DNA of 64,000 bases from QQWI01 sp964522015 (GTDB lineage Bacteria > Bacillota > Clostridia > Peptostreptococcales > Acidaminobacteraceae): positions 1 to 64,000 of the forward strand of contig CAZFST010000002.1 in NCBI GenBank assembly GCA_964522015.1, in the 5' to 3' direction. Positions 1-8,328 of the stretch are shown here, piece by piece; position 1 is the first letter of the stretch; each line of letters opens with the position of its first letter. The translations under genes were made by a program, and so were the position numbers. Below the pieces are notes generated by a model. That model did not search any database and was not told the origin of the DNA. It saw only the letters and a program-made list of their open reading frames with translations.

Positions 1-332
1 ACTCGCAGGGTGGCTTTATGGAAGCGGGTACATTGTTTAGTTGTCATTGTTCAAACTTGTGTGCCGATGTCTCTTGGCAACTAGTACATCTTACCACTGT
101 GCATATACGAAGTCAAGCACTATTATTAAAAACTTTTCAAAAGCTATTAAAATCTTTTCTAAAGTGGACACAAAGCATTTATACCCACGATTCTATTTTT
201 AACTCACAATTAACAGAATTTTTATAAAAAAAGAGACAACGTGTTTTTCACGTTATCCCTTCTCTATTAGTAGTGGTTTTTTTCAGACCTAATCTCATTC
301 TATACTATTTAGCAGTTTGCTTCTAAGCGCAC
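1..332. other. left-edge region without a supported gene
   Basis: This stretch holds the lysS terminator hairpin (226-257) and otherwise AT-rich sequence. A 69-codon plus-strand frame at 18-227 resembles no family I know, has no convincing Shine-Dalgarno sequence and runs up to the terminator hairpin, so I do not call it a gene. Confidence 0.5.
226..257 (-). terminator. intrinsic terminator after lysS
   Basis: A 9-bp stem (235-243 with 249-257, one G-U pair) with a 5-nt loop is followed on the minus strand by seven T residues. It lies about 75 nt past the lysS stop and would end the greA-lysS transcript. Confidence 0.75.
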
Positions 333-1802
333 TTAGACTTCAGGTTTCATTGTAGGGAATAGGATAACATCTCTGATGGATGCTGCATTGGTTAACAGCA
401 TAATCATACGGTCAATACCAATACCCAAACCACCAGTAGGCGGCAAACCAACTTCAAGTGCATTGATAAAGTCTTCATCCATCATTTGCGCTTCGTCATC
501 ACCAGCATCTCTTTGAACCATTTGGGCTTCAAACCGTCCACGTTGATCGATGGCATCGTTTAATTCAGAAAACGCATTGGCGATTTCCCAAGTGTTTGCA
601 AATGCTTCAAATCGATTAGTAATTCTCGAATCATCAGGGTTACGTTTTGCTAGTGGTGAAACTTCTACAGGATGATGCAAGACAAACGTTGGTTGAATCA
701 AAGAAGATTCACAGAAAGTTTCAAACGCTTCGTTAACAAAGTGACCCACAGTTAAATGATCAGCAACATCTAAGTGAAGGCGCTTTGCCTCAGATCTAGC
801 TTCTTCATCTGATAGGTTATAAAAATCAACCCCAGTTTTCTCTTTAACCATCTCGTGCATAGAAATACGTCTCCAAGGTGGTGTAAAGTCAAGATCAGTT
901 CCTTGGTAGTTAATTTTAAGTGTGCCGTTGGCACGCTCACAACAATGAGCAACAAGGTTTTCTGTCAAGTTCATCATAAACTCATAGTCTTCGTAAGCCA
1001 CGTAAACTTCCATCGCCGTGTACTCAGGATTGTGCTTAATTGACATCCCTTCGTTTCTGAACATTTTACCCATTTCGTAAACGCCATCAAAACCACCAAC
1101 AATGAGGCGCTTGAGATATAGTTCATTGGCTATACGCATGTACAAATCAATATCTAATGTATTATGGTGAGTGACAAAAGGTCTTGCCGACGCGCCACCA
1201 GCGATAGTATTAAGTGTTGGTGTATCTACTTCTAAATAACCAAGGCTATCGAGGTATTCACGAACGGATTTGATGATGATACTACGCTTTAAGAATGTTT
1301 CTTTAACTTCTGGATTAACAATTAAGTCCACATATCTTTGGCGGTAACGAATATCTTGATCTTTGAGACCATGAAACTTCTCTGGTAGCACTTGTAGTGA
1401 CTTTGTGAGCAGAGTAACTTCAAGTGCTTTAATTGAAATTTCGCCGACTTTTGTAGTGAAGACAGTACCACGCAAACCAATGATATCGCCCATATCTAAT
1501 TTTTTAAACCATTCAAACTCTTCTTCACCAATGGCATCTTCACGGACATAGCTTTGAATTCTGCCATCTCTGTCTAGTATATCGATAAAACCAGCTTTAC
1601 CTTGGATCCGCTTTGACATGATCCGGCCTGCAATTTGGACTTCTCGGCCTTCGTAGTCAGCATAGTTTTCTTTAATAATGACACTAAAAGCTGTCCTTTC
1701 GTACTTTTCGATTTTAAATGGATCACGATTTGCTTCTCTAAGTTGTTTCAGCTTATCGCGTCTCACCATCAACAATTCATTCAAATTCTGCGTTTCACTC
1801 AT
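333..1802 (-). CDS. lysS: lysyl-tRNA synthetase, class II
   Basis: Charges tRNA-Lys with lysine in the cytoplasm. The protein has 489 residues, normal for bacterial LysS. An N-terminal OB-fold anticodon-binding domain (about 45-145) precedes the class II catalytic core. Motif 2 is visible near residue 236-252 (GGFDGVYEMGKMFRNEG) and motif 3 near the C-terminus (GGLGIGIDRM). I place the start at the ATG at 1802 because GGAGG lies seven bases upstream (1809-1813); the in-frame start ten codons earlier has no such site. It is the last gene of a block with greA, from which a hairpin at 1832-1855 separates it. The greA-lysS neighbourhood is conserved in Firmicutes. Confidence 0.97.
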   Translation of the reverse strand: MSETQNLNELLMVRRDKLKQLREANRDPFKIEKYERTAFSVIIKENYADYEGREVQIAGRIMSKRIQGKAGFIDILDRDGRIQSYVREDAIGEEEFEWFKKLDMGDIIGLRGTVFTTKVGEISIKALEVTLLTKSLQVLPEKFHGLKDQDIRYRQRYVDLIVNPEVKETFLKRSIIIKSVREYLDSLGYLEVDTPTLNTIAGGASARPFVTHHNTLDIDLYMRIANELYLKRLIVGGFDGVYEMGKMFRNEGMSIKHNPEYTAMEVYVAYEDYEFMMNLTENLVAHCCERANGTLKINYQGTDLDFTPPWRRISMHEMVKEKTGVDFYNLSDEEARSEAKRLHLDVADHLTVGHFVNEAFETFCESSLIQPTFVLHHPVEVSPLAKRNPDDSRITNRFEAFANTWEIANAFSELNDAIDQRGRFEAQMVQRDAGDDEAQMMDEDFINALEVGLPPTGGLGIGIDRMIMLLTNAASIRDVILFPTMKPEV

Positions 1803-1831
1803 GAAGCACCTCCGTGGGCTAAAATTTGACA

Positions 1832-1855
1832 AAGCCTTTGCATGAGCAAAGGCTT
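1832..1855 (-). terminator. hairpin between greA and lysS
   Basis: A perfect 10-bp stem (1832-1841 with 1846-1855) with a 4-nt loop lies in the 58-nt gap between greA and the lysS start. The trailing T run is short and interrupted (TTTGTC), so it probably gives partial termination or RNA processing, letting greA be expressed above lysS. Confidence 0.5.
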
Positions 1856-1860
1856 AGTTT

Positions 1861-2337
1861 TTAACGATGTATTTCTAGAACTTTCATTCTGATGGCGCCA
1901 TCTGGCGTAATCGCTTCAACTTCTGCACCAATTTCTTTACCTATCAGCGCTTGACCAATTGGGGATTCGTTTGAAATTTTATTTTCAAATGGATCTGCTT
2001 CTGTGGCGCCCACAATTGTGTATTCAATATCTTCGCTAAATTCGTAGTCGTGGACTTTCACGACCGTACCGATTGAAACATGATCCGTATCAATATCATT
2101 TTCGTCCACTACTTGAGCATTTCGAACATAGTTTTCTAACTTATTAATACGAGCTTCTAATTCTGCTTGCTCATTTTTCGCTTCATCGTACTCGGAGTTC
2201 TCACTGATATCGCCAAAAGCTCTAGCTTCTTTGATTTTTTCAGCGACTTCTTTGCGTCGTACCGTTTTCAACATATCTAATTCATCTTCCAACTTACGTA
2301 AACCTTCAGTTGTGAGTACCATCGCCTTATTAGTCAT
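1861..2337 (-). CDS. greA: transcription elongation factor GreA
   Basis: GreA rescues backtracked RNA polymerase by stimulating transcript cleavage in the secondary channel. At 158 residues it has full family length. The N-terminal coiled coil (about 5-75) carries the acidic tip in the signature SENSEYDEAKNEQAELEAR. The C-terminal FKBP-like domain includes the typical SPIGQALIGKEIGAEVE. AAAGGAGA precedes the ATG at a good distance. A strong sigma-A promoter at 2473-2501 sits upstream, so greA is the first gene of a greA-lysS transcript. Confidence 0.97.
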   Translation of the reverse strand: MTNKAMVLTTEGLRKLEDELDMLKTVRRKEVAEKIKEARAFGDISENSEYDEAKNEQAELEARINKLENYVRNAQVVDENDIDTDHVSIGTVVKVHDYEFSEDIEYTIVGATEADPFENKISNESPIGQALIGKEIGAEVEAITPDGAIRMKVLEIHR

Positions 2338-2472
2338 GCTAATCTCTCCTTTGGATGACCGTTTGCCTTACACATAACGCTAGCCTGAATGGGGTTTAAC
2401 CGCAACCACACCAAATCAGGCTCAATAAGTGTATTCTGCATTTTTGCACAGTCAATTTTTTCATATGCGATA

Positions 2473-2501
2473 ATTATAGAGGATGTGTAAAGTTGTGTCA
2501 A
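2473..2501 (-). promoter_or_regulatory. sigma-A promoter of greA-lysS
   Basis: On the minus strand TTGACA (2501-2496) and TATAAT (2478-2473) are separated by exactly 17 bp, a full consensus match. The predicted start lies about 130 nt upstream of the greA ATG. The leader holds a 7-bp inverted repeat (2382-2388 with 2416-2422) whose role is unknown. Confidence 0.88.
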
Positions 2502-2558
2502 GGCAAACTGATGCCTTTAAGGGAGTTTGTGACTGAATTATCAAATTATTTTTCAGTG

Positions 2559-3524
2559 TCATTCCGATTTTAGTAAGGAGTTAAGCAATGTCATCATCTC
2601 TTCTTTAGTGGTGATGCGATTAACCGCCGCCCGAGCACTGGCTGAATTCACAATGCCTTTTAGATACCAGGAGGCATGTTTGCGCATTTCCATCAACACC
2701 AACCGTTCAGGTTTATAGGCAAGCATCCACTCAATTTGCTGTTCAATCAGTCCAATTCTTTCTCTTAAATCAGGGTCTGGATCATACCTACCGGTTATAA
2801 GGTGCTGTAAAATCTGCTTAAATAGCCAAGGACGTCCTTGAACGCCTCGACCGACCATTACCCCATCACAACCGGTTATTTCAAACATGCTTTTTGCATC
2901 TTCGGGTGAAAAAATATCCCCATTGCCGATTACCGGAATCTTAACCGCTTGCTTGACCTGAGCAATAATGTCCCAGTCGGCTTTCCCAGTGTAGAACTGC
3001 TCACGGGTTCTGCCATGGACCGCTATGGCATCTGCACCAGCAGCTTCCACCACTTTTGCAAATTCGACAGCGTTTACATTTCTTTCATCCCATCCTTTTC
3101 TAAATTTCACTGTAACAGGTTTTGTAGACGCCTCTTTGACCGCCTTAACAATCTCATATGCCAGATCAGGACTTCGCATCAGCGCTGATCCATCGCCATT
3201 TTTTATGACTTTAGGCGCAGGGCAACCCATATTAATATCCAAAATATCAAAGGGTTCATCATTGAGAATCTCACGGGTCACCCTTGCCATCACCTCTGGC
3301 TCAGAGCCAAAGATTTGAAGTACCACTGGCCGTTCTTCCGGGTGAATATCCATCAATTCTCTAGTTTTAGTCGATTGATAAGCCAACGCTTTCGCACTGA
3401 CCATTTCGGTCACCACAATTGGGCAACCATATTGCTTGCAAAGACGTCTGAAAGCCAAGTCTGTCACACCCGCCATTGGCGCCAAAAAAACATTACCACC
3501 CAATTCGACGGTTCCAATTTTCAT
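2559..3524 (-). CDS. dusB: tRNA-dihydrouridine synthase, DusB family
   Basis: FMN-dependent reduction of uridine to dihydrouridine in tRNA. The 321-residue TIM-barrel protein shows the N-terminal FLAPMAGVTDLAFRRL, the catalytic-cysteine loop NMGCPAPKVIKNGDGSALM near residue 98-116, and HGRTREQFYTGKADW of the FMN site. It begins with MKIGTVELGGN. In Firmicutes a dus gene commonly lies between coaX and lysS, as here. A copy of the coaX 3' end is duplicated just upstream of this gene (3584-3641), so its leader contains part of that repeat. Confidence 0.94.
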   Translation of the reverse strand: MKIGTVELGGNVFLAPMAGVTDLAFRRLCKQYGCPIVVTEMVSAKALAYQSTKTRELMDIHPEERPVVLQIFGSEPEVMARVTREILNDEPFDILDINMGCPAPKVIKNGDGSALMRSPDLAYEIVKAVKEASTKPVTVKFRKGWDERNVNAVEFAKVVEAAGADAIAVHGRTREQFYTGKADWDIIAQVKQAVKIPVIGNGDIFSPEDAKSMFEITGCDGVMVGRGVQGRPWLFKQILQHLITGRYDPDPDLRERIGLIEQQIEWMLAYKPERLVLMEMRKHASWYLKGIVNSASARAAVNRITTKEEMMTLLNSLLKSE

Positions 3525-3583
3525 ATTTCCCTCAATTCATTCTCGTTCACTGTTAAAACTCAGTTTAAAACACTCACCATATC

Positions 3584-3641
3584 AGTCCGGATTATTATCG
3601 ATTAATCATGTAAGTCCGGCTTATCACCGATTCATCATGTA
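3584..3641. repeat. 29-bp tandem repeat copying the coaX 3' end
   Basis: Two adjacent 29-bp units, 3584-3612 and 3613-3641, both start AGTCCGG and end ATCATGTA and differ at only a few positions. The second unit contains the last five coaX codons and its stop (3624-3626). The first is an extragenic copy in the coaX-dusB gap. Confidence 0.85.
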
Positions 3642-4400
3642 AATTGTGTATAGGCCATCAAGGGTCAAGTGTCGATCTACCACTGTGATTGTCTCGGAGT
3701 CCTGCGCAACCATGCCAGACAGGCCGCCGGTTGCGATAACAGGGATTTCCCCCGTGACGCCCATTTCAACCTTCATCCGCTTGACAATGTAATCTAATGC
3801 GCCAATGTTGCCATATATCAACCCTGCCTGAATACTTTGAGTAGTGTTCTTGCAAATCACGCGATTCGGCTTTTCAAGTTCTACACGGGTGAGTTTTGCT
3901 GCAGAATTGGTAAGGGCTTCGCTGGAAATTTTCACTCCGGGCATAATCGCACCACCCAGATATTCACAGTGTTCATTGATCGCACAAAAAGTCGTCGCTG
4001 TACCAAAGTCAACAACGATAATCGGGCCTCCGTATTTCTTAAATGCAGCCACCCCATTGACGATGCGATCTGCACCAACTTGTCTAGGATTGTCATATTT
4101 AATATTCATGCCGGTTTTAACACCTGGCCCCACAACGATTGCTTTCGTATTGCAATATTTGATAGCCATGTGCTGGAGAGAATACATGATTTGCGGGACC
4201 ACCGAAGAAATAATAACCGCCTGTACCTCTGTCAACTGCAGTTGATGGTAAGAAAACAACTGGTGAACCACCATGCCGATTTCGTCAGCTGTTTTAGATT
4301 TATCTGTAGAGATTCGCCATTGTTGACGAAGTTCACCTGTTTCAATTTCAAATACGCCCAGAACAACGTTGGTATTACCAACATCAAATGCCAATAACAT
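3624..4400 (-). CDS. coaX: type III pantothenate kinase
   Basis: Phosphorylates pantothenate in the first step of CoA synthesis. The 258-residue ASKHA-fold protein shows the phosphate-1 loop LLAFDVGNTNVVLGVF at its N-terminus, VDFGTATTFCAI near residue 125 and PGVKISSEAL near 176, all typical of CoaX rather than the CoaA or PanK-II types. Its ATG overlaps the birA stop codon by one base (TAATG), indicating translational coupling; AAGGAGGG precedes it. The birA-coaX pair is a frequent Firmicute arrangement. Its 3' end is tandemly repeated downstream. Confidence 0.96.
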   Translation of the reverse strand: MLLAFDVGNTNVVLGVFEIETGELRQQWRISTDKSKTADEIGMVVHQLFSYHQLQLTEVQAVIISSVVPQIMYSLQHMAIKYCNTKAIVVGPGVKTGMNIKYDNPRQVGADRIVNGVAAFKKYGGPIIVVDFGTATTFCAINEHCEYLGGAIMPGVKISSEALTNSAAKLTRVELEKPNRVICKNTTQSIQAGLIYGNIGALDYIVKRMKVEMGVTGEIPVIATGGLSGMVAQDSETITVVDRHLTLDGLYTIYMMNR

Positions 4401-5365
4401 TAGAGAACCCTCCTTACACTCACTTCCCCATAAAGAAGTGATTCTTGTTCGCCTTGCTCATTTTGGATGACAAGCTCCCCGTTGACATTCACGTGACTTG
4501 CTTTTGCTTTTTTTGTAGTGTCGTGCATAATGGTGATTTCATGACCGTTCAGATATGCATTTTGATTCAGAAATTCAATGATTTCTCGCAAATTACCATC
4601 TCTCACAAAACAAGTATAGAGTTCTTGATAATTTTCTAAAAACAATTTGATAATCTCAATACGGTCAACAGTGCCAGACTGATGCTGGCATAGGGCTGTT
4701 GCGATTTTGTCCAAAGGTGGTTCAAATGCTTGTTGGTATAAATTAAGCCCAATTCCAATGACAACATAATCGATGGCATGGAGCTCAGCCGACATTTCTG
4801 TTAAAATGCCACACAATTTTCGGTCGCCTATCATCAAGTCATTAGGCCACTTAATTTTAATCTCAATTGTGGTTAACGTCAAGAGTGTCTTCACCATGGC
4901 TGCCGCTGCAACCTGGGTGAGCATAGAGGCTTGACTTGGTAAAATTGATGGCCGCTGCAAGATTGAAAACCATAGGCCCCCTTGATCTTGGGACACCCAA
5001 GCCCTTCCGAGCCTGCCCCGACCCTGGGTTTGTTCGTCTGCCACGGCTATGGCTGACTCAATTCGCTTTGATTGCTCCTTTAAAAATGCATTTGTAGAGG
5101 GGGTGCTGGGGAAATGGTAGGCCTTTTCAATAAAAGGCAGCGATAAGAGGATCAGCTCCAACCGGGACTGGGTTAATATATGGGGATCATGGGGTAGTTG
5201 ATACCCCGAACCCTTGGCTGTCAAGATGGGATAACCTTCTTCCATAAGGGCCTGAATATGCTTCCATACCCCTTGACGGGAGATGCTACAGGCATGCATT
5301 AGGGATTCGCCTGATACATAGGTACCGATGTTATCGAGCAACATTTTTAGTATTTCAGCGCGCAT
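4400..5365 (-). CDS. birA: bifunctional biotin--protein ligase / biotin repressor BirA
   Basis: Attaches biotin to the carrier lysine of biotin-dependent enzymes and, in its helix-turn-helix form, represses biotin genes. The N-terminal winged helix (about 1-65, including GESLMHACSISRQGVWKHI) is followed by the ligase domain with GRGRLGRAWVS near residue 115 and KWPNDL near 172, plus a small C-terminal SH3-like domain. I choose the ATG at 5365, which has GGAGG eight bases upstream, over the upstream in-frame start at 5422. It is just downstream of mmdC, whose EAMKMEN lysine is a likely substrate, but a terminator separates the two. Confidence 0.95.
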   Translation of the reverse strand: MRAEILKMLLDNIGTYVSGESLMHACSISRQGVWKHIQALMEEGYPILTAKGSGYQLPHDPHILTQSRLELILLSLPFIEKAYHFPSTPSTNAFLKEQSKRIESAIAVADEQTQGRGRLGRAWVSQDQGGLWFSILQRPSILPSQASMLTQVAAAAMVKTLLTLTTIEIKIKWPNDLMIGDRKLCGILTEMSAELHAIDYVVIGIGLNLYQQAFEPPLDKIATALCQHQSGTVDRIEIIKLFLENYQELYTCFVRDGNLREIIEFLNQNAYLNGHEITIMHDTTKKAKASHVNVNGELVIQNEQGEQESLLYGEVSVRRVL

Positions 5366-5415
5366 CGTGGGCCTCCATTGGGTATTTATTGATTCTCTCC
5401 ATATATTATAACGCA

Positions 5416-5458
5416 AAAACAATCAATTGGGGAGCCATCACTGACCCCCCAATTGATT
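5416..5458 (-). terminator. terminator ending the mutase/decarboxylase operon
   Basis: A 12-bp stem (5421-5432 with 5447-5458) is followed by five T residues on the minus strand. It lies 15 nt past the mmdC stop and overlaps the region just upstream of birA. This is where an mmdB gene would normally follow. Confidence 0.8.
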
Positions 5459-5472
5459 AATACTATTAAAAA

Positions 5473-5880
5473 CTAACCCAAAACGATTAATACATCCCCA
5501 GTATTTACTGCTGCACCTTTATTCGCATTAATTGCAACAATAACGCCATCACGGGGTGCCATAATTTCATTTTCCATCTTCATTGCTTCTAAGATACAAA
5601 GTGTCTGCCCACTTGTGACGGTATCACCAACAGCAACTTTGACTTCTAATATTGTGCCTGGCATTGGCGATGTTATTCCTTCACCTGAAGTTGGAACAGC
5701 AACTGGTGCTGGTTTAGCAACGACTGCCGCTGCTGGTGTTGGCGTAGCTTTTGCTGCCGGCGCAGCTGCTACTGGCGCTGGCGCAACTCTTGGGGCTGGC
5801 GCGCTATACGACGGCGCACCGACTTCTTCTACTTCAACCTCGTATGCTTTACCATTGACGTTAATGTTAAATTTTCTCAT
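5473..5880 (-). CDS. mmdC: biotin carrier subunit of methylmalonyl-CoA decarboxylase (gamma/C type)
   Basis: Carries the carboxyl group on biotin between the carboxyltransferase and, in the classic enzyme, the sodium-translocating beta subunit. The 135-residue protein has a short N-terminal segment, a long Ala/Pro linker (about 25-65) and a C-terminal biotinyl domain with the biotinylation motif EAMKMEN near residue 98-104. A propionyl-CoA carboxylase or transcarboxylase carrier would look the same; the neighbouring mmdA, mmdD and mce favour methylmalonyl-CoA decarboxylase. It is the last gene before a strong terminator. Confidence 0.9.
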   Translation of the reverse strand: MRKFNINVNGKAYEVEVEEVGAPSYSAPAPRVAPAPVAAAPAAKATPTPAAAVVAKPAPVAVPTSGEGITSPMPGTILEVKVAVGDTVTSGQTLCILEAMKMENEIMAPRDGVIVAINANKGAAVNTGDVLIVLG

Positions 5881-5902
5881 GTTTTATTGCCCTCCAATAG
5901 TC

Positions 5903-6268
5903 TTAGAATCTCGCCTTCATTTGATCCAAACGGCCATTAATTGCCCATGGTGGCGTTTCATCTGGTACACGTACAATGTTGCTCACTACTATATTGTGAA
6001 TACTAGTTTTTAATGAAGCGGCTATCGCTGCAGTAATGACTGCAATTAATTCTTCATCAATCTCTAAATCCAATATTGGTGCTGCTATTGGTGCTGCTAT
6101 CGGTGTTGCTATGGGTGTCACCGATTTTTCGACACCTTTCTTTTGCTGATCGATAACCGGCTGTGTATCAGGGGTTTCATGTACCAAGAATTTAGTCATG
6201 AGAACAATCACGCCCAATAAAACTATTACCCCAACAAAAATAGCAATCAAACTAGTTGCTGTAACCAT
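5903..6268 (-). CDS. mmdD: OadG/MmdD-type small membrane subunit of a sodium-pump decarboxylase
   Basis: A 121-residue protein with one N-terminal transmembrane segment (about 5-27), then a low-complexity linker built from repeats of PIA(T/A) and a conserved C-terminal region ending near GRLDQMKARF. This is the plan of the delta/OadG subunit, which assembles the Na+-pumping biotin decarboxylases at the membrane. The linker is encoded by 12-bp imperfect repeats around 6075-6115. It sits between mmdA and mmdC as in known mmd operons. Its presence implies membrane attachment although no beta-subunit gene is nearby. Confidence 0.85.
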   Translation of the reverse strand: MVTATSLIAIFVGVIVLLGVIVLMTKFLVHETPDTQPVIDQQKKGVEKSVTPIATPIAAPIAAPILDLEIDEELIAVITAAIAASLKTSIHNIVVSNIVRVPDETPPWAINGRLDQMKARF

Positions 6269-6286
6269 TTAGACACCTCGTCTCTT

Positions 6287-7837
6287 TTAAAGCGGGATAT
6301 TCCCGTGTTTCTTACCAGGTCTTTGCTCTCGCTTACCTTGAAGCATGTCAAAGGCATCAATTAATCTAGGTCGCGTTGCACTTGGCTCAATAACATCATC
6401 CACAAAACCACGCTCAGCTGCTTTATAAGGGGTTGCAAACTCATCTGTATATTCATCGATTTTCTGTTTTCTCATGGCAACAGGATCATCAGCACCAGTA
6501 ATGTCTGCTCTAAAGATGATATTAGCGGCACCTTGAGGACCCATTACAGCAATTTCAGCCGATGGCCATGCAAGTACCATGTCAGAGCCTAGTTCTTTTG
6601 AGCACATTGCAAGATAAGCACCACCATATGCTTTACGGGTAATCAACGTGACCATTGGAACAGTCGCTTCGCTGTAAGCATAAAGCATTTTTGCACCATG
6701 TCGAATAATACCATCATATTCTTGTTCTGTACCTGGCAAGAAGCCTGGAACGTCTACAATTGTTAAAATAGGAATATTAAACGCATCACACGTTCTAACA
6801 AAACGACCACACTTATCAGAGGCATCAACATCCAAACAACCTGCTAAGAATTTAGGTTGGTTTGCAACAATACCCACTGAGCGACCGTTGATACGAGCAT
6901 AACCAGTGACGATATTCTTTGCAAAGTATGGCTGGACATCCATAAAGTCACCATGATCAACAATCAATTTAATAATATCATGGACATCATATGGCTTATT
7001 TGGATTATCAGGAATTAAAGAATTTAGAGCTTCTTCAACATGGTTTAAATCACCTGGTTCAAAAACCGGCGCAGTTTCCATATTGTTTGAAGGCAAGAAG
7101 CTAAGTAATCTTCTGATTTGTTCGATACAATCTTGGTCGTTTTGACTCATAAAGTGGGCAACACCAGATGTGGCATTATGTGTCATGGCACCACCAAGGG
7201 CCTCCGCCGTCACTTTTTCACCTGTGACAGTTTCAATCACCTGCGGACCTGTGATAAACATTTGAGATGTTTTATCTACCATAAAGACAAAGTCATTTAG
7301 AGCGGGAGAATAAACAGCACCACCAGCGCAAGGTCCCATAATAGCTGTAATTTGAGGAATAACCCCTGAGGCTAATGTATTTCTGAAGAAAATTTTACCG
7401 TAACCAGATAATGCATCAACCGCTTCTTGGATACGGGCGCCACCAGAATCGTTCAATCCAATAACAGGAGCACCAACTTTTAGGGCGTTATCAAGAACTT
7501 TAACGATTTTATTAGCATGCATCTCACCTAACGAACCGCCAACAACAGTAAAGTCTTGAGCGAATGCATAAACCAAACGACCATCCACTTTACCATAACC
7601 AGTGACAACCCCTTCTGCAGGCGCATCTACTTTTTCCATGCCAAAATTTGTACAACGATGTTTAACAAATGCGTCCAATTCTACAAACGTATCTGCATCA
7701 AAAAGAAGGTTAATACGTTCTCTGGCAGTGAGTTTGCCGCTTTCGTGTTGTTTGGCAATACGCTTTTCTCCGCCACCAAGCGAAATACTGTGCTTTGCTT
7801 TACGCAATGCTTCCAATTTCTTTAATGTCTCAGACAA
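6287..7837 (-). CDS. mmdA: methylmalonyl-CoA decarboxylase alpha subunit (carboxyltransferase)
   Basis: Transfers the carboxyl group of methylmalonyl-CoA to the biotin carrier, releasing propionyl-CoA. The 516-residue protein has the two-lobed carboxyltransferase fold of PCC-beta/MmdA, with GLNDSGGARIQEAVDALSGY in the first lobe and VDVPGFLPGTEQEYDGIIRH plus AYGGAYLAMCSKELGSD in the second. I place the start at the TTG at 7837 because AGGAGGG lies eight bases upstream; an in-frame TTG seven codons earlier would put that site inside the gene. Same-strand neighbours mce, meaB and the mutase subunits make a succinate-propionate pathway role likely. Confidence 0.92.
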   Translation of the reverse strand: MSETLKKLEALRKAKHSISLGGGEKRIAKQHESGKLTARERINLLFDADTFVELDAFVKHRCTNFGMEKVDAPAEGVVTGYGKVDGRLVYAFAQDFTVVGGSLGEMHANKIVKVLDNALKVGAPVIGLNDSGGARIQEAVDALSGYGKIFFRNTLASGVIPQITAIMGPCAGGAVYSPALNDFVFMVDKTSQMFITGPQVIETVTGEKVTAEALGGAMTHNATSGVAHFMSQNDQDCIEQIRRLLSFLPSNNMETAPVFEPGDLNHVEEALNSLIPDNPNKPYDVHDIIKLIVDHGDFMDVQPYFAKNIVTGYARINGRSVGIVANQPKFLAGCLDVDASDKCGRFVRTCDAFNIPILTIVDVPGFLPGTEQEYDGIIRHGAKMLYAYSEATVPMVTLITRKAYGGAYLAMCSKELGSDMVLAWPSAEIAVMGPQGAANIIFRADITGADDPVAMRKQKIDEYTDEFATPYKAAERGFVDDVIEPSATRPRLIDAFDMLQGKREQRPGKKHGNIPL

Positions 7838-7869
7838 TTTAATTCCCTCCTGATTCAAGTCGTAACAAA

Positions 7870-8271
7870 CTACCGCTGTGATAACTCCACTAAAACGCGA
7901 TTTGTGCTCTTTGGATGAACAAAAGCAATCTTTGCACCACCAGCACCATAGCGAGGTTTCTCGTCAATCATTTTCATGCCTTTAGCCAACATATGCTCAA
8001 TGGCTTCTTCAATGTTATCAACTTTAAAAGCGATGTGTTGCATGCCTTCGCCGTTTTTTTCGATAAACTTGGCAATAGGACCATCTTCAGTGGTTGATTC
8101 TAAAAGCTCAATTTCAGTGTCTCCGATAGGTAAAAAAGCAACTTTAACCTTTTGCTCTTCTACTACTTCTGTTCCTTGGCATTCAAGTCCTAGGACATCA
8201 GTATAAAAAGCTAAGGTTTCTTCAAGATTTTTTACGGCAATACCGATATGATCTAATTTTAATGCTTTCAT
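7870..8271 (-). CDS. mce: methylmalonyl-CoA epimerase
   Basis: Interconverts (R)- and (S)-methylmalonyl-CoA, joining the mutase to the decarboxylase. The 133-residue VOC/glyoxalase-fold protein starts with the typical LDHIGIAVKNLEETLAFY and carries metal ligands in HIGIAV, GEGMQHIAF and the C-terminal RVLVELSQR. Length and motifs fit the family well. GAGGAGG precedes the ATG. It lies between meaB and mmdA in one continuous run of minus-strand genes. Confidence 0.95.
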   Translation of the reverse strand: MKALKLDHIGIAVKNLEETLAFYTDVLGLECQGTEVVEEQKVKVAFLPIGDTEIELLESTTEDGPIAKFIEKNGEGMQHIAFKVDNIEEAIEHMLAKGMKMIDEKPRYGAGGAKIAFVHPKSTNRVLVELSQR

Positions 8272-8328
8272 TCCGTGCCTCCTCTAAATTGAAATAGACT
8301 AATCACTCACTTAAACAAAACCAAAGAT

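Noticed and set aside
18..227. 69-codon plus-strand frame at the left edge
   Set aside because: No recognisable domain, no good ribosome site, and it ends in the terminator hairpin of the opposite-strand lysS.
1803..1832. Longer LysS N-terminus starting at 1832
   Set aside because: The extra ten residues are not typical, and the Shine-Dalgarno sequence fits only the ATG at 1802.
3837..4397. 186-codon plus-strand frame antisense to coaX
   Set aside because: It lies wholly within a clear coaX gene and its translation is Cys/His/Asn-rich with no domain.
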